Shown: positions 5,865 through 6,763 of the stretch, one piece after another | Numbering within the stretch: the stretch's first letter is position 1 | How the letters are laid out: each line of letters starts with the position of its first letter | Assembly: GCA_037625715.1 (NCBI GenBank) | Contig: JASJHQ010000041.1 | Location: 1 to 6,763, forward strand | DNA from: JABAYQ01 sp018608925 | GTDB lineage: Bacteria > Bacteroidota > Bacteroidia > Flavobacteriales > UBA7312 | DNA: 6,763 bases | Reading direction: 5' to 3' | Notes under the pieces: generated by a model | The model's input: the letters and a program-made list of their open reading frames with translations, nothing else | Told to the model about the DNA's origin: nothing | Databases searched by the model: none | Made by a program: the position numbers and the translations under genes

Positions 5865-6763
5865 TTAAATCATTTTTAAAAGAGCAATCTCTTGTTCTGT
5901 TAAAAAACGGAATCTACCTCTAGTAATATCTTTTTTAGTAAGACCACCATAATAAACTCTATCGAGCTTAGTAACTTTGTAATCCATTTTTTCGAACATA
6001 TCAACAATAGATTTATTTTTTCCTCCATTGATTTCTATTCCGACTTCTTTTTTAGAAGCATTCTGAACGTATGCCATTGTTTGAATATCTAAAAAATGAA
6101 CTGCTCCAGCTGTATCGACCATTTTTTTCATGTCGCCATGCTTAAGGTTTTTATCTAAAGAAATATGGTATATTTTTTTAAACCTTTGTTTTGGATTAGT
6201 TAATTTTTTTGACATTGCTCCATCATTGGTATAAAGCAACAAACCAGACGATTGACGGTCTAGTCTTCCAACAGGATAAACTCTTTCTTTACAGGCTTTA
6301 CCAATTAATTCTTCTACTGTTTTTTTCTTCCCTGGATCGTCAGAAACTAAGTATCCTTTAGGCTTATTTAACAATAGATATTGTAATTTTTCTGAAGAAA
6401 TACTTTCGTTATTAAATTTAACAACGTCTGTAGGCAAAACTCTAAACCCCATTTCTGTGATTACTTTTCCGTTTACAGAAACTAAACCGGCAACAATTAA
6501 TTTATCAGCTTCTCTTCTAGAACTTATTCCCGAATGTGCTATAAACTGATTTATTCGCATCCCTGGTTTAGTTTCTTCAACCGTTCTTTTAGAAATTTTA
6601 TTTCTAAAAGAGGGCCTTCTATCGTCTCTTTGAAAAGAACCTCTTGTATCTCTTGAAGTAGATGGTCTTCTATCGTCTCTATCGTTTCTTGGGAAAGAAG
6701 AACTTCTTGTATCTCTTGAGGTTGATGGTCTTCTATCGTCTCTATCGTTTCTTGGGAAAGAAG
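5865..6763 (-). CDS. rluB: RsuA/RluB-family rRNA pseudouridine synthase with Arg-rich N-terminal extension, 5' partial
   Basis: The conserved enzyme begins at the internal ATG 6560-6558 (position 1) and is 231 residues. An S4 RNA-binding domain (about 1-60, with SGISSRREADKLI and VSVNGKVITEMG) precedes the synthase domain: LLLNKPKGYLVSDD, then VGRLDRQSSGLLLYTNDG with catalytic D101, and RVYYGGLTKKDITRGRFRFL near the end. It would isomerise a uridine in 23S rRNA; RluB (U2605 region) is likeliest, but RsuA/RluE/RluF-type specificity cannot be excluded. The frame stays open upstream of that ATG to the window edge, adding 67 residues, 17 of them Arg, in Ser/Asp/Arg-rich repeats. Bacteroidota RluB proteins commonly carry such extensions, so the true start probably lies beyond the edge and ATG 6560 is internal. 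The stop is 40 nt upstream of the asmA-like start. Confidence 0.92.
   Translation of the reverse strand, partial: SFPRNDRDDRRPSTSRDTRSSSFPRNDRDDRRPSTSRDTRGSFQRDDRRPSFRNKISKRTVEETKPGMRINQFIAHSGISSRREADKLIVAGLVSVNGKVITEMGFRVLPTDVVKFNNESISSEKLQYLLLNKPKGYLVSDDPGKKKTVEELIGKACKERVYPVGRLDRQSSGLLLYTNDGAMSKKLTNPKQRFKKIYHISLDKNLKHGDMKKMVDTAGAVHFLDIQTMAYVQNASKKEVGIEINGGKNKSIVDMFEKMDYKVTKLDRVYYGGLTKKDITRGRFRFLTEQEIALLKMI
6661..6763. repeat. 63-bp in-frame tandem repeat encoding a 21-residue Arg/Ser/Asp-rich unit
   Basis: A 63-bp unit occupies 6661-6723 and is followed directly by a second copy (6724-6763) cut by the window edge. The 40 bases visible in the second copy are identical to the first 40 of the first. 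A shorter, diverged copy lies at about 6613-6660. On the minus strand the unit reads SSSFPRNDRDDRRPSTSRDT plus R, with the diverged copy giving GSFQRDDRRPSF. The period is a multiple of three, so copy-number change would preserve the rluB reading frame. The full copy number cannot be known from this window. Confidence 0.9.

Noticed and set aside
6558..6560. ATG as the true start of the pseudouridine synthase
   Set aside because: The frame remains open with a consistent Arg-rich composition for 67 further codons, and family members in this phylum often have such extensions; the ATG is probably internal, although not disproved as a start.
6613..6763. Possible CRISPR array or mobile-element repeat
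   Set aside because: The copies are directly adjacent without spacers, the 63-bp period is a multiple of three, and the repeat is in frame with the pseudouridine synthase, so it is a coding repeat.
1..6763. Defence system, prophage, insertion sequence or novel multigene system
   Set aside because: Every sizeable gene belongs to a recognisable housekeeping, repair, envelope or signalling family, and no transposase, integrase, attachment site, toxin-antitoxin pair or structured RNA was seen.

Overview
The window is AT-rich and looks chromosomal, from a Bacteroidota bacterium, most likely of the Flavobacteriales/Cytophagales type. The support is indirect: start sites lack Shine-Dalgarno sequences but often have A-rich leaders; the RluB-type pseudouridine synthase carries a long disordered Arg-rich N-terminal extension; there is a Bacteroidota-style AsmA-like protein and a histidine kinase with an 'AHQIGTPLSSL' H-box; and the methionine sulfoxide reductase is an MsrB-MsrA fusion behind a lipoprotein-like leader. 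No species can be named from this evidence.

Layout from left to right: (1) 1-99, minus strand, the first 33 codons of a probable cyclase-family (kynurenine-formamidase-like) protein that runs off the left edge. (2) 103-1233, minus, hemW, a radical-SAM heme chaperone, 3 nt upstream of that gene and probably cotranscribed with it. (3) About 1213-2193, plus, an MsrB-MsrA fusion divergent from hemW, with 5' ends so close that the best lipoprotein start overlaps the hemW start. (4) 2190-3356, minus, a membrane sensor histidine kinase whose stop codon overlaps the msr stop within a CTAG. (5) 3344-5824, minus, an AsmA-like membrane-anchored protein overlapping the kinase start by 13 nt. (6) 5865-6763, minus, an RsuA/RluB-family rRNA pseudouridine synthase open at the right edge, whose N-terminal extension contains a 63-bp in-frame tandem repeat.

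The rluB-like, asmA-like and kinase genes form one leftward run (gaps of 40 nt and then a 13-nt overlap), consistent with an operon ending convergently against msrBA. The genes do not form one obvious pathway: they cover rRNA modification, envelope biogenesis or lipid transport, signal sensing, protein oxidative repair and heme trafficking. The histidine kinase has no response regulator inside the window.

There is no tRNA, rRNA, CRISPR array, insertion sequence, prophage or recognisable defence locus. Almost every base is coding and no gene-free stretch exceeds 300 bases. I regard it as an ordinary housekeeping region. The points worth a second look are the repeat-bearing RluB extension, the unresolved start and export of MsrBA, and the orphan kinase coupled to AsmA.
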